64,000 bases of DNA, taken from the NCBI RefSeq assembly GCF_963855985.1, contig NC_087104.1, positions 9,362,001-9,426,000 of the forward strand, written 5' to 3'. Source of the stretch: Ostrinia nubilalis. Taxonomy: Eukaryota; Arthropoda; Insecta; Lepidoptera; Crambidae. Positions 22,120 through 34,526 of the stretch are shown in pieces. A program made the translations under genes and the position numbers. Under the pieces are notes generated by a model. That model saw only the letters and a program-made list of their open reading frames with translations. It made no database searches and had not been told where the DNA came from. Within the stretch, counting starts at the first letter, position 1, and every line of letters starts with the position of its first letter.

Positions 22120-22653
22120 GGGGTCATCCATAAAGTACGTCACACGTAAAGAGGGGGGGAGGGGGTCGACAAAGTGTAACATGGTGTGACAAGGGGTGGG
22201 AGGGGTCCTAAGTTTTGTGACATCACATTTCGAAATCTAATATATCTAGAGGTACTAATCACGTAATTTGAAATATAAATTAAACTGAAAAATACCCCCA
22301 CCACTTAAGCACAACTCCGTCGAAGTCGAAAACCTAGGAGAGTTTTAATGGGCAACCAATGAAGCCATTAAATCAATAAAATCTTTTGTAGGAATTATTT
22401 CAGATTTAAAATCTAATTCTACTGACCTATAATGCCGCCAAATGCACCGTACCTCGCGTGTGATTTTATTGTTTCTATTTGTTGCTATTTTTTTGTTAAT
22501 TTAATAATATTTCGATGTGAAATTGCAAAACATGTGACGTCACATTAGGGAGGGGGGGGGGGGGTGTGTCAGAAATGTGACCACCTGTGACAAGGACGGG
22601 GGAGGGGTCAAAAAATTATGAAATTCGAGTGACGTACTTTATGGATGGCCCCT
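22120..22653. mobile_element. TIR element with GTGAC-rich interior (~530 bp)
   Basis: GGGGTCATCCATAAAGTACG at the left and CGTACTTTATGGATGGCCCC at the right are inverted, followed inward by GTGACA and GGGGAGGGGTC phrases on both sides. CTTA/TTAA-like bases flank the ends, compatible with a piggyBac-like target but not proven. A run of 13 G lies at 22552-22564. No coding frame. Confidence 0.8.
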
Positions 22654-24054
22654 TAAGTGTAAAACAAGTAATTTTCCTGCTTTTATATCCAGAACTGTTA
22701 TATTCTGCAACATTGACCGAAATGCATAAATGTGAGAAATAATGCATTCCCGAGGCTTTCACTTTAAGGGGACGATTTTAAGTATGTGAATTGATCTGTC
22801 TGTCTTATTTTCCCAACGGCAGGCGCACTAAGCGGAGTTATTACGGGCCCGGTCGCGTGGACGATAACATTAGTCGGTCGGTAGTCGGGCAGTTTCCGTA
22901 AAAACACGCATAAATCACCGCTGGACTAATTGCGACTTAATTTGGTGAAGAACTGTGCCAGACTCGCAAGCAGTGCGGATGTGATTGGGAATAAATGGCG
23001 GAGCATTTTTCGTTTAACCTAGTTTAGTGTTTAGAGCTTGATAAGTAAGATGACTTTTGGCATGAACTCAGAAGGCTAAACTCCTTAATATGAGAGACGC
23101 GCCTTGTAAGCAATTAAACCAAAAGATGCTTTGTTGATGACACCTCGAAATAAAGTAAAACTTGCTGAGAACTTTTTTCTTTCAAAACTGATTTTTCAAG
23201 ACTATTGTTTGTTTTTCTTTTAAGTAAATGAACAAATTAAATATGACAGCAAAATCGTACACGAACTCTATCAGTGTTTGTCATTACTTAAATTCATTTT
23301 CATCATCAATTTGCTATAATTACAACGCATTGCCAATATTAGTTATTCCGTCAGCTAATTTGCCTCCAATTAAAACAACTATTAATTTCACGTCGCCGTT
23401 ATCAGCGCCACCTCGCGGGGAAAATGCGCATCGGCACTTAGTTAACAGCGAACAAGCGAACACACAATGACGTCAGTTGACAGTTTAATTTCGCGATTGA
23501 ATTGCCCCGACCGCGGCCATCCGAACGGGGTTAATGACCCGTTGACGTTTGATCGAATTAAACATGGGGTTAAAATGGCGAATATGTATTTGTTTTCGAA
23601 TTTTTGCTGCTCGATTCGGGGAAATGTTTGGAAAAGCATGCTCTGTAAACATTCAATTTAGAACTTTTGTGTCTATGTTCATATTAAGTATTAGTGCAAA
23701 AGTTAGGGTGAATAAATGTTTTTTATTCAAATACTCATTCACGCAAAAAATACAGGAGGGTTTCTATACAGCTATAGTTAGCCATGTGCAAAAGTTACTT
23801 TTTTACTTATATTACTTACCATACCTCTGAAATTTGACTTAAACAAGTCTTCAAGGATAAACTTAAGTCTAAAAGCAAGTTTCCACATTCTTTTAACCAT
23901 CCAAATATTGGTAAATCTTCTTTCTGTTATTTGATGATCTCTCTCTTTAATCTCTATCTCATAATTAGAACTTAAAGTGACATGAATAATGGCTGCCCTT
24001 TAAACCAGTTGAAAGAAGGTTGAGAACATCAAGTCAGGTCGTCACCAGATTATT
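22654..24054. other. Noncoding stretch, no supported gene
   Basis: Overlapping small frames at 23228-23830 on both strands are unrecognised. The patch 23395-23580 is GC-richer (ACCGCGGCCATCCGAACGGG) but shows no codon-like constraint I can see. Confidence 0.4.
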
Positions 24055-24165
24055 GTCTACGGGACTATTCCCACCTCTCTTTACCACCACTGCAACTCCT
24101 GTGTAGCCAGGATCTACAGCTTGACCGCCACAAAAACCCAACCAATGAAGGTCAAGTTTGTCCCG
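24055..24165. repeat. Dispersed repeat K, copy 1
   Basis: Carries GGGACTATTCCCACCTCTCT, CCACTGCAACTCCTGTGTAG and ATCTACAGCTTGACCGCCAC. The reverse complement of this block recurs at 30147-30243, and a shorter diverged copy in the same orientation at 42793-42850. It is probably the 3' region of an unidentified retroelement. Confidence 0.65.
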
Positions 24166-25353
24166 AGGGAAAGTTGAACTGTCAATGGACCCGCAACGAA
24201 ATTAATCAGAAGAACATAGAAGTTCGAAATTAAGGTTCGACTTCCCTCCATTGCAAAGCGGTGACAAACAAAGGTTTAAAACCAGATTATTGTCTGCGGC
24301 TAGAGACAATAAGATCCTCCATTAAGTCTGCGTACTTTTAACTCTTAACACATTTACAACGCCATTATTTTCGATGACCGCTTACGAGTACGAAAGCTTT
24401 TCGCACGTTATTCTGGCACACTGTTCTTTTATAGCCGGATTAGTTATACAGGGTGTTTATTAAGCGATACGATCTACAACGCTATGAATATTCAGACCGC
24501 CACGCGCGCGGGCGGTGCCTTTTTAATATTACGCACACACACATTTGCATACGGGAGGAGGTTGGGGTAAATAGTTTTTGTTGGTTTTACGTTTGCTTTA
24601 CAAGGTACCTATGGTGAGTAGAAATCGTCTTGTAATGTTTTAGGACCGTATAACGCCATGCCGAATAACGTCTACAACTGTTAATCGAAGCCACAATTAT
24701 TCATCGATTAACGTAAGCACTAGTAAGTAATTCTCTAACGATAAACTTAACTCTCAAAATCCGAGTGATCATTAACTTGCAAAACAGGAAATATTGAATA
24801 AATCAGATAAAATTAAATACTTATAATGCCAACTTTGTCCGAGTTATTTTCTACGATAACTCTCAGATTCCATTAGACAAACACTATCGATGTCTCATAA
24901 AGATATGAAGTTAGGCCTATAAAAATGACGCCTAGATTCTGTGCCAAGAAGTCTGGCGACAGTCGGCAGCGTTCTGATCTATTGGCAAAAATATGGCAAG
25001 CTCAACTTTTCTAGAGAGGTACTTGGGAATGAGGAATTTCAGTATATCTTCTGATGTCGTCGTATGCTTTTTTAAATACTTTTGGGGGTAATATTGAACG
25101 TCTCCGTGCTCCAATAGTCAGAGATTTGCACGTTTTTGTAAATAAAGGCTCCAGGTTTGACTTCCAGTTGAGTAACTCACAGTGTTATAGTCTGACTTTG
25201 TTGTATTTGGTCTCAGTTTGAATAGGATATTGTAGACTTATCTAGATTATCAAAAAAGTAGAGTGGAGACCTCGATATATTTTTAATATTCTTACTTTAT
25301 GTTCATTTAGTGGTCCATGTCTACCCAGGGCTCCTTTTAACCTTCCATCATTC
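24166..25353. other. Noncoding stretch, no supported gene
   Basis: Nothing coding is supported. A second, diverged copy of the phrase AGATTATTGTCTGCGG occurs at 24283-24298 (compare AGATTATTGTCTACGG at 24047-24062), which suggests an old duplication adjoining repeat K. Confidence 0.4.
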
Positions 25354-25472
25354 AGGCTGGGTTGCACCATCTTACTTTAACTTTGACAAACGTAAAAAAT
25401 CTGTCATACTCCATACAAAAACACCGGTTATCGTTATAGTTACGGTCAAAGTTAGGTGGTGCAACTCAGCCT
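25354..25472. mobile_element. MITE family A copy 3
   Basis: AGGCTGGGTTGCACCATCTT at the left and the inverse GGTGGTGCAACTCAGCCT at the right. Interior GACAAACGTAAAAAATCTGT and GGTTATCGTTATAGTTACGG match the copy at 53677 closely. About 119 bp; the standard form of the family. Confidence 0.85.
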
Positions 25473-28115
25473 TAGTATAAGATATCAAACTATTCGTGTA
25501 GAGTACGGTTAAAGAGACAGAAGAAGGGTGCAAACAATAGATGGATTAAAATACTTGTAATAATGTGACCGGAGGGTGAGTCACGAATCAGAAGCCACGT
25601 CAGTCTGACTGACAAAACACAGCGTTCGCAGACCACATCCCTATAATTGAAGCTATCCATTGTATCAAGAAAGGCATTTATTGTACCGATGACAACAACG
25701 CATTGTCTCGCTTTCTTCTTCGGCAAACAAGCGAGACAGCACGTCATAATTCCATTAGTTGCCCGTAGATAATACAACAGTGACGGTGAAGTGATAAATT
25801 ATATTTTCTGCTATTCAGCTCCCTTTTGTTTTATTTGCGCGATCATGCGGCAAGTTTCAATGTCTCATAAATTGTGTTACCTAAAACAAGTTCACGTGAA
25901 CCGAAAATGGTATTTTGTTATTAGGAAAAAAGGTTCCAATTTAATTTGTAATGTCTTCTAGCTGGGAGTCTGAAGTAGGTAAATGTATTTTTGCTTCTTA
26001 CAAAGACACTAAGGTAGGTTTTATGAAGAATTATTATAACAAAAATTAATGTCCATTTTAGTAGTTCCCATAGTGATATTTAATTATTCTTGACATAGAC
26101 TTAAAATGTAGACATATTTCGTTAGGTTAATTACAAAGAAAAGCTTTGAATAGTTACTTGTCCCAAAACCACATTTCGCCAAACTAAAATGTTTTCGAGA
26201 CCTTAAAAATCCCTTTCTCGGCCCAAAAGACCGATATTCCTCTCAACACGGATCTAATCTCGCCTTGGAAGTTACAAAAAGCGGTAAGTTGTGGTTGTGG
26301 TCAGTAAATAACCGATAGGCTGTTATCAACGGTGCGCAGCTTCAAGCTTTTTAAAATATGACCGGCGGGTACAGGCAAAAATGACCCGTTTTATGTACCG
26401 TAAAGATAAGTCCAATGTTTATTTTGGAGGCGAAATGAGCGATGCTTTTTTAAAAGTTTTTTCGTTCCGGATAGTCGTGGATTAAACGTGCCAGTTTTGT
26501 TGTGATTGCGCTTGTTTATGGTTAAATTTAAAGTGGATGGAGGCGTCAGAATAGAAGGATGATTACTGTTGGATGGAATAAAGGTAATATTAATGCAACA
26601 GCGTACTAATTTCATTCGAATTCGATCGCAGTAGGTTCTGGGCTAGAATCATGATAAGGTAAATAAAGAAACAGTCCTTTTCTAGGCTCCAACCATAAAA
26701 GCTGGCAGTTTCTAAACACGTACGTAATGTTATTTTTATACATATGACACTGTTTTTACAAGTGAACTATCACGGTGTTTTAAGAAGATAACGTCTGACT
26801 TTGCAACCGTTAACATTTTCCAAAGATTTTTCCTTTTCCACGAATAGATCAATGATCCTCACGAAATTTTTGATCCACGAAAAAATTTCCGCCAGAGACC
26901 TATCACCACATTCGGCGGCTAAAAACCCATTTTTATCTTAAAAACTCCTTTTGCTGACCGTCGCCTCATTCGGACCCTCGGCACGTCCGTTGCGAACCGT
27001 ACTTGGGATTATTCGCACTTTGTCGTAAATTTTACGACTTCAAAAATTAGGCGCCGTGAGCTGACTGGCCAGACACGGAGTAATTGTTTTATCCAGACTT
27101 TGGTCAGCAGTGATTCAGTAGTTTGTTATTGGATCGGCAGCACATCGGACTGTACATTTTTGTGGCAAGGTCACTCTTACTACAATTACACAAGACTCTA
27201 GTGGTTATCTTTTGGGAATTAAGTGAGCTTCGCGAAACATCTCTATTTTGGCATTTTGAGCACGATTTTGAAAATTGAAGTAGCACCAGCACCTCTTCAT
27301 CTCATTCTTTATTTGAATAAAATTACTATTAGAAACTAATTATCTCCATATTCTTTAATCTTGGATAACATATTCTATTTTTATTCAAAATCTGTACACT
27401 GGCATTTGAACTAAGTATTAACTTCATTAATTTTGTAATGTGTTTAGGTACTAAGTACTTCTTCAAACTTCTCCCACATTGGATCAATCTACACAATATG
27501 TACTACACTTACATAGGTAAATTAACTTTAGTAAATAAATCACTGAAGTTCTGAAGCTTTAAGTACACAATTAAGTAAACCAAACTTCCAACCGATGAAT
27601 GAAAACTCCTACGCCGTGTCGCATTGCATCACAAATTCTTATTTACGGCCAATTTTTGCGCTTAATAATGCAACAGTAAATTAATGCCTTAATATCACGA
27701 GAAGCCAGCGCGGACTGCTCGCTTAGCTGTTCGGCTGTGGGAGCCGGTCTAAGGAATGGGAGATTGAACCTTAACACTTGAAATATACAGTGTGTTTGGG
27801 ATAGGGCTAGCGATAATTTAAGGCGATGTTATTATGTCAATTTTATCGACAAAAATGCCCCCAAAAACTTGCCCGTCAACACTTTTTTTGACAAAAACTA
27901 AAATGCATTATTTTTTTTTACGTTTTAACCGTGCCCGTCAAAACTAAATTTTTTGACAAAAACTAAGTCATTAATTTTTTTGTTCATTATTTTTCATTTT
28001 TTTTTTTTTTTTCATGACACATATTATTGGCTTACAAATGCAATTTTTATTTATCTGGAAGACGGGCACATAAGAACACAAACAGTTTTTATGTAGAGTC
28101 ACATAAAAAATTAAG
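25473..28115. other. Noncoding stretch, no supported gene
   Basis: Small minus frames (25490-25777, 26391-26615, 27104-27292) have no recognised features. At 27788-27850 ACAGTGTGTTTGGGATAGGG and GTCAATTTTATCGACAAA resemble the reverse of 43255-43330, so a low-copy repeat is likely. The repeated phrase TTTTTGACAAAAACTAA lies at 27885-27901 and 27950-27966. Confidence 0.45.
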
Positions 28116-28188
28116 CGTATTGGCGCGCTCACATACAAACCGCGCTCGGTGCGTTTCTATGAAGATGACCTACTCATTTGTATTTACT
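28116..28188. repeat. Single-arm copy of the 13.7-kb inverted repeat element
   Basis: CGTATTGGCGCGCTCACATA followed by CAAACCGCGCTCGGTGCGTT and TCTATGAAGATGACCTACTC matches the right arm at 13796-13872 with two or three changes. No facing left arm is present. Confidence 0.75.
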
Positions 28189-28392
28189 ATATTATTACTT
28201 CGTTAATCATCTACATCTAATGACTCAATTACTGTATGACTCACCAAATTATAATTATTGCCTAAACATTTTAAAGGTCTCATTGCAAACATCATTAACA
28301 AAACCGGTAAAATTATTACTTTTACCACATTCCAAGATAAGTAACTATTAACTAATAATAACTATTAAAATCCATTGCTAAATTGATATTAT

Positions 28393-28400
28393 TGGTATAA
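28393..28400 (+). promoter_or_regulatory. Possible TATA box of a disrupted gene
   Basis: TATAAATA about 45 bp upstream of the RTE insertion point, with a pyrimidine-rich TTTCTTCACACTTCG about 27-40 bp downstream that could hold a start site. The first exon of the gene fragment at 29690 would follow once the RTE insertion is removed. This is inference from spacing only. Confidence 0.25.
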
Positions 28401-28439
28401 ATACCCATACACATTGCCTTTCTTCACACTTCGTCCTCT

Positions 28440-29664
28440 GAATTCGTGTTTAATACCTGTCGGAAATATTCTTGTACGGTGACTCACGACGGCCTCATCT
28501 CCGAAGACATCGAGGTGCATGCGGGCGTCCGGCAAGGCTGCCTGCTTTCGCCCCTTCTATTTCTGGTTGTCTTGGATGGAGTCATGAATCGCGCATATCA
28601 AGACCAACGGCGTGGAATAGAGTGGGGTATAATCAGAGTCTTAGAAGACTTAGATTATGCCGATGACCTCTGTTTGCTGAGCCACACGCATCACGATATG
28701 CAGTCCAAACTTGATGACCTACATCGAGAAGCGGGTATCACAGGGCTCAAAATTAACTGCCGGAAGACCCAAGAGATGCGATCTGGTGTGAGAAATTGCA
28801 CGCCATTACGGATTGGTGCAGAGGATGTGGCACGAGTCCACAATTTCACCTACCTCGGGAGCGTCGTGTCAGAAACTGGAGGTACTGAAGAGGACATCAC
28901 TTCGCGCATTGCCAAGGCCAGAGCTACCTTCGCACAACTTCGCCCCATATGGCGGTCACGGAAATTGACCCGAAGGGTCAAGATCAAAATATTCGGGTCC
29001 AACGTTAAATCCGTTCTGCTCTATGGGTGTGAAACGTGGAAGGTCACCAAGGTTATCTCGCACCAGCTGCAGGTCTTCATCAACCGCTGCCTTCGCCGAA
29101 TTCTCGGCATATACTGGCCCGAGAAAATCTCCAACGTCGAGCTATTGGAACGCTGCCACGAAATTCCGATCGACCAGCAGATCAAGCGCCGCAAGTGGAA
29201 CTGGATCGGCCACACTCTCCGAAGGGACCCCGATCACATCCCTAAGCAGGCTCTGGATTGGAATCCCCAAGGAAAACGCAAACGTGGTCGACCCAGGCAA
29301 ACTTGGCGGCGCACTGTAGCGGACGAGGCGAAGAAGATCGGCAAAACCTGGAGCGAGATCAAGCGAGAAGCTCAAGACCGAACGAGATGGAGGACTGTTG
29401 TGGACGCCCTCTGCCCCATCTAGGGGACATAGGACCATAAGTCAAGACCTGTCGACATACAATGGGGCAGGAAAGTTCTTGAGTGGCGACCACGAGCCGG
29501 AAGACGTAGCGTGGGCAGGCCTCCCACTAGGTGAACTGGCGATCTAGTGAAGGTCGCGGGAGGTGCCTGGATGCGAGCGGTGCAGGACCGGTCTTCGTGG
29601 AAATCCTTGGGGGAAGCCTTTATCCAGCAGTGGACATTTTTCGGCTGAAACGAACGAACGACAT
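28440..29664 (+). mobile_element. 5'-truncated RTE-clade retrotransposon
   Basis: Second half of the reverse transcriptase plus C-terminal domain (28446-29423), followed by a 3' UTR with GGTGAACTGGCGATCTAGTG, CCAGCAGTGGACATTTTTCG and the tail GAAACGAACGAACGAC. The tail matches the shorter copy at 36645-36796. The endonuclease and N-terminal polymerase parts are missing, so it cannot move by itself, but the long undamaged frame suggests a fairly recent insertion. Confidence 0.9.
28446..29423 (+). pseudogene. RTE reverse transcriptase, C-terminal 325 codons
   Basis: RNA-directed DNA polymerase that in an intact element copies its own transcript at a nicked target. Visible motifs: G-V-R-Q-G-C-L-L-S-P-L-L-F near residue 28, the catalytic D-Y-A-D-D-L near residue 69, G-L-K-I-N near residue 99, and the later Y-G-C-E-T-W and R-R-K-W-N-W-I-G-H segments typical of RTE C-termini. 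The frame opens at a GTG with no genuine start, because everything upstream (endonuclease, fingers) was lost at insertion. No stop or frameshift up to the TAG at 29421. No host function is implied. Confidence 0.88.
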
Positions 29665-29689
29665 ACAATACTCAATAACATCCATAACT

Positions 29690-30086
29690 ATGAAGGTAAG
29701 TAACACATGTAATTATTGACGATTTTACAATAATGTTCTTCAATCTACATTTTTGTTTCATTTTCTTATAATATATTTTTATACTAACGTTGAATATGTT
29801 TCCTTTGTTATAGAATCCAGCTTCTACAAGGGAATATGATGTTGCATTCGAAGAAAACACATTTAAAAACTATTACTTCTCTGTGTCCGATGAGGATGAG
29901 ATTCCCTCATACCAACAAAGTTCAAGTAAGAGAACAAACAATGAATCCATTGACGAATTCTTCACCACACCAATCAAGAAAGCTAAAACAAAAACGTCTC
30001 CGACAGTGGGACGCCCGAATCAGAATATTGATTCCATATCGTATGTATCTTTAAACGCGGATGACGGAGATGTTGTAACCTATCTG
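29690..30086 (+). pseudogene. Disrupted two-exon gene fragment, unknown product
   Basis: ATGAAG at 29690-29695 is followed by a GTAAGT donor; a 118-bp intron (29696-29813) contains a perfect TACTAAC branch site (29782-29788) and ends TTTCCTTTGTTATAG. The next exon (29814-30086) is open in the joined frame for 91 codons and ends CTG before GTAAGA. The product is acidic then basic: S-V-S-D-E-D-E-I-P-S, N-E-S-I-D-E-F-F-T-T-P-I-K-K-A-K, then N-I-D-S-I-S-Y-V-S. I do not recognise the family; the D-E-D-E and K-K-A-K-T-K parts would suit a nuclear or transposase-associated protein, but that is a guess. An RTE insertion lies just upstream of the ATG, and no third exon is visible before repeat K. The exon recurs, inverted, in the array at 30243-35021. 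Confidence 0.5.
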
Positions 30087-30146
30087 GTAAGAAACAAAAA
30101 CGAAAGGGAAAAGATAAAGGAAACAAGAAAATGCTTATAAAGCATG

Positions 30147-30243
30147 GTTGACCTTCATTGGTTGGGTTTTTGTGGCGGTCAAGCTGTAGATCCTGGTAAA
30201 CAGGAGTTGCAGTGGTGGGAACGAGAGGTGGGAATAGTCCCGT
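30147..30243. repeat. Dispersed repeat K, copy 2 (inverted relative to copy 1)
   Basis: TTGACCTTCATTGGTTGGGT, GTGGCGGTCAAGCTGTAGAT and GGTGGGAATAGTCCCG are the reverse complement of 24055-24165. It separates the gene fragment at 29690-30086 from the tandem array. Confidence 0.7.
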
Positions 30244-30676
30244 TTATCGTGTATTTTTGACACCCTGGTGCATTTGATATGTTCTTTGTTATTTCATAAA
30301 TGACTTATCGAGTTCTTCTGTGTATTGAATCGTTTTCTGATTTAGTGTAATACATAACACTCACATCTGCATGTTTCTATTGTTCTGATGTGTTTGTTTT
30401 CCATTTTTTTAATTCGAATATTTCTATTTTTATTAAGTGTGTTGCTTTCGATAAGTTTTATTTTTTATTGCTTATCGTGTATTTTTGACACCCTGGTGCA
30501 TTCGATATGCTTTTTATTATTTCGTAAATGATTCACCGAGTTCTGTGTATTGAATCGTTTGCTGATTTAAAATAATACATAACACGCACATCTGCATGTT
30601 TCCATTGTTCTGATGTGTTTGTTTTCCATTTTTTAATTCGAATATTTCTATTTTTATTAAGTGTGTTGCTTTAGAT

Positions 30677-30739
30677 CCGTCATCTGTGTTTGAAGATACA
30701 TAGGATATGGAATCAATATTCGGATTCGAACGTCTCACT
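30677..30739 (-). pseudogene. Short exon-derived piece in a 298-bp array unit
   Basis: Reverse complement of the end of the 29814-30086 exon (N-I-D-S-I-S-Y-V-S region) with substitutions, inserted in an otherwise short unit and lacking the rest of the long-unit segment. It explains the 298-bp spacing between 30470 and 30768. Confidence 0.65.
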
Positions 30740-32212
30740 TTGCTTTCGATCAGTTTTATTTTTTATTGCTTATCGTGTATTTTTAACACCCTGGTGCATT
30801 CGATATGCTCATTGTTATTTCGTAAATGATTTACCGAGTTCTTCTGTGTTTTGAATCGTTTTTTGATTTACTATAATACATAACACGCACATCTGCATGT
30901 TTCCATTGTTCTGATGTGTCTATGTATTCCGTTTTTTTTAATTCGAATATTTCTATTTTTATTAAGTGTGTTGCTTTCGATCAGTTTTTTTTTGCTGATC
31001 GTGTATTTTTGACACCCATTCGATATGCTCTTTGTGGTTTCATAAATGACTTATCGAGTTCTTCTGTGTATTGAATCGTTTGCTGATTTAGTATAGTATA
31101 TAACATGCACATCTGCATGTTTCCATTGTTCTGATGTGTCTTTGTGTTCCATTTTTTAATGCGAATATTTCAATTTTTATCAAGTGTGTTGATTTCGATC
31201 AGTTTTATTCTTTATTGCTTATCGTGTATTTTTGACACCCTGGTGCATTTGATATGCTCTTTGTTATTTCATAAATGTCTTATCGAGTTCTTCTCTGTAT
31301 TGAATCGTTTTCTGATTTAGTATAATACATAACACGCACATCTGCATGTTTCCATTGTTCTGATGTGTTTGTTTTCCATTTTTTTTATTCGTATATTTCT
31401 ATTTTTACTAAGTGTGTTGCTTCCGATCAGTTTTATTTTTTATTGCTGATCGTGTATTTTTGACACCCTGGTGCATTCGATATGCTCTTTGTGGTTTCAT
31501 AAATGACTTATCGAGTTATTCTGTGTTTTGAATCGTTTTTTGATTTACTATACATACATAACACGCACATCTGCATGTTTCCATTGTTCTGATGTGTTTG
31601 TTTTCCATTTTTTAATTCGAATATTTCTATTTTTATTATGTGTGTTGCTTTCGATCAGTTTTATTTTTTATTGCTGATCATGTATTTTTGACACCCTGGT
31701 GCATTCGATGTGCTCTTTATTATTTCGTAAATGATTTATCGAGTTCTTCTGTGTATTGAATCGTTTTCTGATTTAGTATAATACATAACACGCACATCTG
31801 CATGTTTCCATTGTTCTGATGTGTCTATGTGTTCCATTTTTTAATTCGAATATTTCTATTTTTATTAAGTGTGTTGATTTCGATCAGTTTTATTCTTTAT
31901 TGCTTATCGTGTATTTTTGACACCCTGGTGCATTTGATATGCTCTTTATTATTTCTTAAATGATTTATCGAGTTCTTCTGTGTATTGAATCGTTTTCTGA
32001 TTTAGTATAATACATAACACGCACATCTGCATGTTTCCATTGTTCTGATGTGTCTATGTGTTCCATTTTTTAATTCGAATATTTCTATTTTTATTAAGTG
32101 TGTTGATTTCGATCACTTTTATTCTTTATTGCTTATCGTGTATTTTTGACACCCTGGTGCATTTGATATGCTCTTTGTTATTTCAAAAATGACTAATTAT
32201 ATGTATGTATCA

Positions 32213-32330
32213 ATCTTCGGATTCGGACGTCCCACTGTCGGAGACGTTTTTGTTTTAGCTTTCTTGTTTGATGTGGTGAAGAATTCGTCAATGGATTCAT
32301 TGTTTGTTCTCTTACTTGAACTTTGTTAGT
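32213..32330 (-). pseudogene. Inverted exon copy 1 in the array
   Basis: Matches the plus-strand exon at 29893-30025 in reverse, including CGTCCCACTGTCGGAGAC, which is the exact complement of the exon here; the later copies instead have CGTCTCACTGTCAGAGAC. It is therefore the copy closest to the source exon. It joins a short unit truncated at about 32195. Confidence 0.7.
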
Positions 32331-32883
32331 ATGGGGGAATCTGATTAACTAATTATAACTTTATAAAATTAGGTTAGTAAATCACTTTAATGAATAATGA
32401 CCCCACGCTAATGTGTTCGCTATTATGTATCGCTTGGAGTCATTATATGACAAACATATTTAATTAATTTTTTGAGTAAAAATAACATGTTTCATAGATT
32501 TAAATCGATACATTTCAGCATGTTGAATATTTTTATCGAATAAGCAAGACTTATAATTGTCAAACTTAATTTTTTTTTCACACATTATTCTCTCTGGTTT
32601 TTGTTATTATTTTATTATTTACCTTCATTGCATACATTTTTTATGGTAAACCTACAAATTCAATATTTTTTATTGCTTATCGTGTATTTTTGACACCCTG
32701 GTGCATTCGATATGCTCATTGTTATTTCGTAAATGATTTACCAAGTTCTTATGTGTATTGAATCGTTTGCTGATTTAGTATAATACATAACATGCACATC
32801 TGCATGTTTCCATTGTTCTGATGTGTTCGTTTTCCATTTTTTTAATTCGAATATTTCTATTTTTATTAAGTGTGTTGCTTTCG

Positions 32884-33046
32884 ATCCGTCATCCGCGTTT
32901 GAAGATACATAGGATATGGAATCAATATTTGGATTCGGACGTCTCACTGTCAGAGACTTTTTTGTTTTAGCTTTCTTGTTTGGCGTGGTGAATAATTCGT
33001 CAATGGATTCATTGTTTGTTCTCTTACTTGAACTTTGTTAGTATGG
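32884..33046 (-). pseudogene. Inverted exon copy 2 in the array
   Basis: About 165 bp in reverse orientation, carrying TTCGTCAATGGATTCATTGT and AACTTTGTTAGTATGGGGGA. On the minus strand the N-I-D-S-I-S-Y-V-S reading persists, but the frame continues into unrelated unit sequence. Confidence 0.75.
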
Positions 33047-33812
33047 GGGAATCTGATTAACTAATTATAACTTTATAAAATTAGGTTAGTAAATCACTTT
33101 AATGAATAATGACCCCACGCTAATGTGTTCGCTATTATGTATCGCTTGGAGTCATTATATGACAAACATATTTAATTAATTTTTTGAGTAAAAATAACAT
33201 GTTTCATAGATTTAAATCGATACATTTCAGCATGTTGAATATTTTTATCGATTAAGCAAGACTTATAATTATCAAACTTATTTTTTGTTATCACACATTA
33301 ACCTCTCTGGTTTTTGTTATTATTTTATTATTTACCTTTATTGCATACATTTTTTATGGTATACCTACAAATTCAATATTTTTTATTGCTTATCGTGTAT
33401 TTTTGACACCCTGGTGCATTTGATATGCTCTTTGTCATTTCGTAAATGATTTATCGAGTTCTTCTGTGTATTGAATCGTTTTCTGATTTACATAATACAT
33501 AACACGCACATCTGCATGTTTCCATTGTTCTGATGTGTCTATGTGTTCCATTTTTTAATTCGAATATTTCTATTTTTATTAAGTGTGTTGATTTCGATCA
33601 GTTTTATTCTTTATTGCTTATCGTGTATTTTTGACACCCTGGTGCATTCGATATGCTTTTTATTATTTCGTAAATGATTCACCGAGTTCTTCTGTGTATT
33701 GAATCGTTTGCTGATTTAGTATAATACATAACACGCACATCTGCATGTTTCCATTGTTCTGATGTGTTTGTTTAATTCTAATATTTCTATTTTTATTAAG
33801 TGTGTTGCTTTC

Positions 33813-33976
33813 GATCCGTCATCCGCGTTTGAAGATACATAGGATTTGGAATCAATATTTGGATTCGGACGTCTCACTGTCAGAGACTTTTTTGTTTTAG
33901 CTTTCTTGTTTGGCGTGGTGAATAATTCGTCAATGGATTCATTGTTTGTTCTCTTACTTGAACTTTGTTAGTATGG
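33813..33976 (-). pseudogene. Inverted exon copy 3 in the array
   Basis: Near-identical to copies 2 and 4 over the whole segment and its 340-bp AT-rich continuation (AATAATGACCCCACGCTAAT). One visible change gives GGATTTGGAA in place of GGATATGGAA. Confidence 0.75.
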
Positions 33977-34526
33977 GGGAATCTGATTAACTAATTATAA
34001 CTTTATAAAATTAGGTTAGTAAATCACTTTAATGAATAATGACCCCACGCTAATGTGTTCGCTATTATGTATCGCTTGGAGTCATTATATGACAAACATA
34101 TTTAATTAATTTTTTGAGTAAAAATTACATGTTTCATAGATTTAAATCGATACTTTTTAGCATGTTGAATATTTTTATCGAATAAGCAAGACTTATAATT
34201 ATCAAACTTATTTTTTGTTATCACACATTAACCTCTCTGGTTTTTGTTATTATTTTATATTTTACCTTCATTGCATACATTTTTATTGTAAACCTACAAA
34301 TTCAATATTTTTTATTGCTTATCGTGTATTTTTGACACCCTGGTGCATTCGATATGCTCTTTGTCATTTCGTAAATGATTTATCGAGTTCTTCTGTGTAT
34401 TGAATCGTTTGCTGATTTAGTATAATACATAACACGCACATCTGCATGTTTCCATTGTTCTGATGTGTTCGTTTTCCATTTTTTTAATTCGAATATTTCT
34501 ATTTTTATTAAGTGTGTTGCTTTCGA

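Noticed and set aside
29021..29438. Several open frames on both strands within the RTE region
   Set aside because: Shadows of the reverse transcriptase frame at 28446-29423.
29883..30140. Independent 85-codon gene starting at 29883
   Set aside because: That start is GTG; the frame is better explained as exon 2 joined to ATGAAG across the 118-bp intron.
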